Assembly: GCF_002607855.1 (NCBI RefSeq)
Contig: NZ_AWQQ01000006.1
Span: forward strand, 1 to 64,000
Length of the DNA stretch: 64,000 nt
Direction of reading: 5' to 3'
DNA from: Desulforamulus profundi
GTDB taxonomy: Bacteria > Bacillota_B > Desulfotomaculia > Desulfotomaculales > Desulfotomaculaceae
The notes under the pieces were generated by a model. That model had not been told where the DNA came from, searched no databases, and saw only the letters and a program-made list of their open reading frames with translations. Position 1 is the stretch's first letter. Each line of letters opens with the position of its first letter. A program made the translations under genes and the position numbers. Positions 63,813 to 64,000 of this stretch are shown here, piece by piece.

Positions 63813-64000
63813 TTATCCTTTTTTAGAAGCAGCGGGTTTGACTCTTTTTACCACCAGCAGGTTAAAAGCCATCACCGCCACTACTACCAGCCCGGCAGAG
63901 GCAGCATACAAAAATTGCGGCCCAAAGTGGTCCATTAGGAACCCGCCCAGTAAGGATCCCGCAATGCCTGCCAGCCCGCCCCCGAAGGTTGCCAGCAGAC
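63813..64000 (-). CDS. MFS transporter, C-terminal part (runs off the window)
   Basis: The minus strand reads LLATFGGGLAGIAGSLLGGF then MDHFGPQFLYAASAGLVVVA and ends KRVKPAASKKG at 63813. The last two membrane helices with a GLAGIAGSLLGG glycine run fit a major facilitator permease. Only the C-terminus is visible. Confidence 0.65.
   Translation of the reverse strand, partial: LLATFGGGLAGIAGSLLGGFLMDHFGPQFLYAASAGLVVVAVMAFNLLVVKRVKPAASKKG

Overview
The window looks like the chromosome of a spore-forming, Gram-positive sulfate reducer of the Desulfotomaculum/Desulforamulus group (genus-level inference). Dissimilatory sulfite reductase genes (dsrAB, dsrD, dsrC, dsrMK, dsrN) sit beside sporulation and germination genes (spoIID, a spoIIQ-like gene, spoIIID, spo0F, sleB, ypeB). 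The housekeeping backbone follows the classical Bacillus order: argS, pyrG, spo0F, fba, transaldolase, rho, rpmE, prfA, prmC, mntP, tsaC, ywlE, rpiB, glyA, wecB, the atp operon, murA, spoIID, spoIIQ-like, spoIIID, mbl. Nearly all genes are on the minus strand, so transcription runs from high to low coordinates.

Layout. 1-740: palindromic repeats and a 149-bp direct duplication around a hairpin-rich element. 738-4117: a TolC-like exported protein and a large surface protein with a copper-amine-oxidase-type stalk domain. 4.6-8.3 kb: cell shape and sporulation. 8.4-17.2 kb: murA and the complete ATP synthase operon (atpZ-I-B-E-F-H-A-G-D-C). 17.4-32.9 kb: nucleotide, one-carbon and translation housekeeping, a candidate type I toxin and a NicO-type metal exporter. 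33-42.6 kb: central carbon genes, spo0F, sppA, pyrG, argS. 42.7-55 kb: the dsr region, split into dsrABD, dsrN, dsrC and fdx-dsrMK units, interleaved with sleB-ypeB and a T-box-controlled lrp-aminotransferase pair. 55.4-64 kb: ylbF-like, recQ, a REP-associated (Y1/HUH) transposase, a graveyard of broken genes (mutY, a tyrosine recombinase, a mobile-element protein), a TPP riboswitch with no thiamine gene behind it, and a TRAP-TAXI transporter operon.

Two window-wide patterns matter most. First, about thirty conserved genes are broken by small frameshifts. Almost all are repaired by restoring one base in a short homopolymer (murA three times, wecB three times, atpG twice, and also rho, pyrG, fba, rpmE, dsrC, dsrK). 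This points to base-calling or consensus error rather than real gene loss, so I annotate these as full-length CDS. The mutY, recombinase and mobile-protein remnants are different: they carry nonsense changes, internal deletions or rearranged junctions and look genuinely decayed.

Second, intergenic DNA is full of short repeat families. The most striking is a ~33-bp palindromic unit (core GGGGACGGTTCTTGACTTGA), occurring as single units and as inverted doublets that resemble REPINs. One copy sits directly upstream of the Y1 transposase gene, suggesting a Gram-positive REP/RAYT system that also rewrites gene ends.
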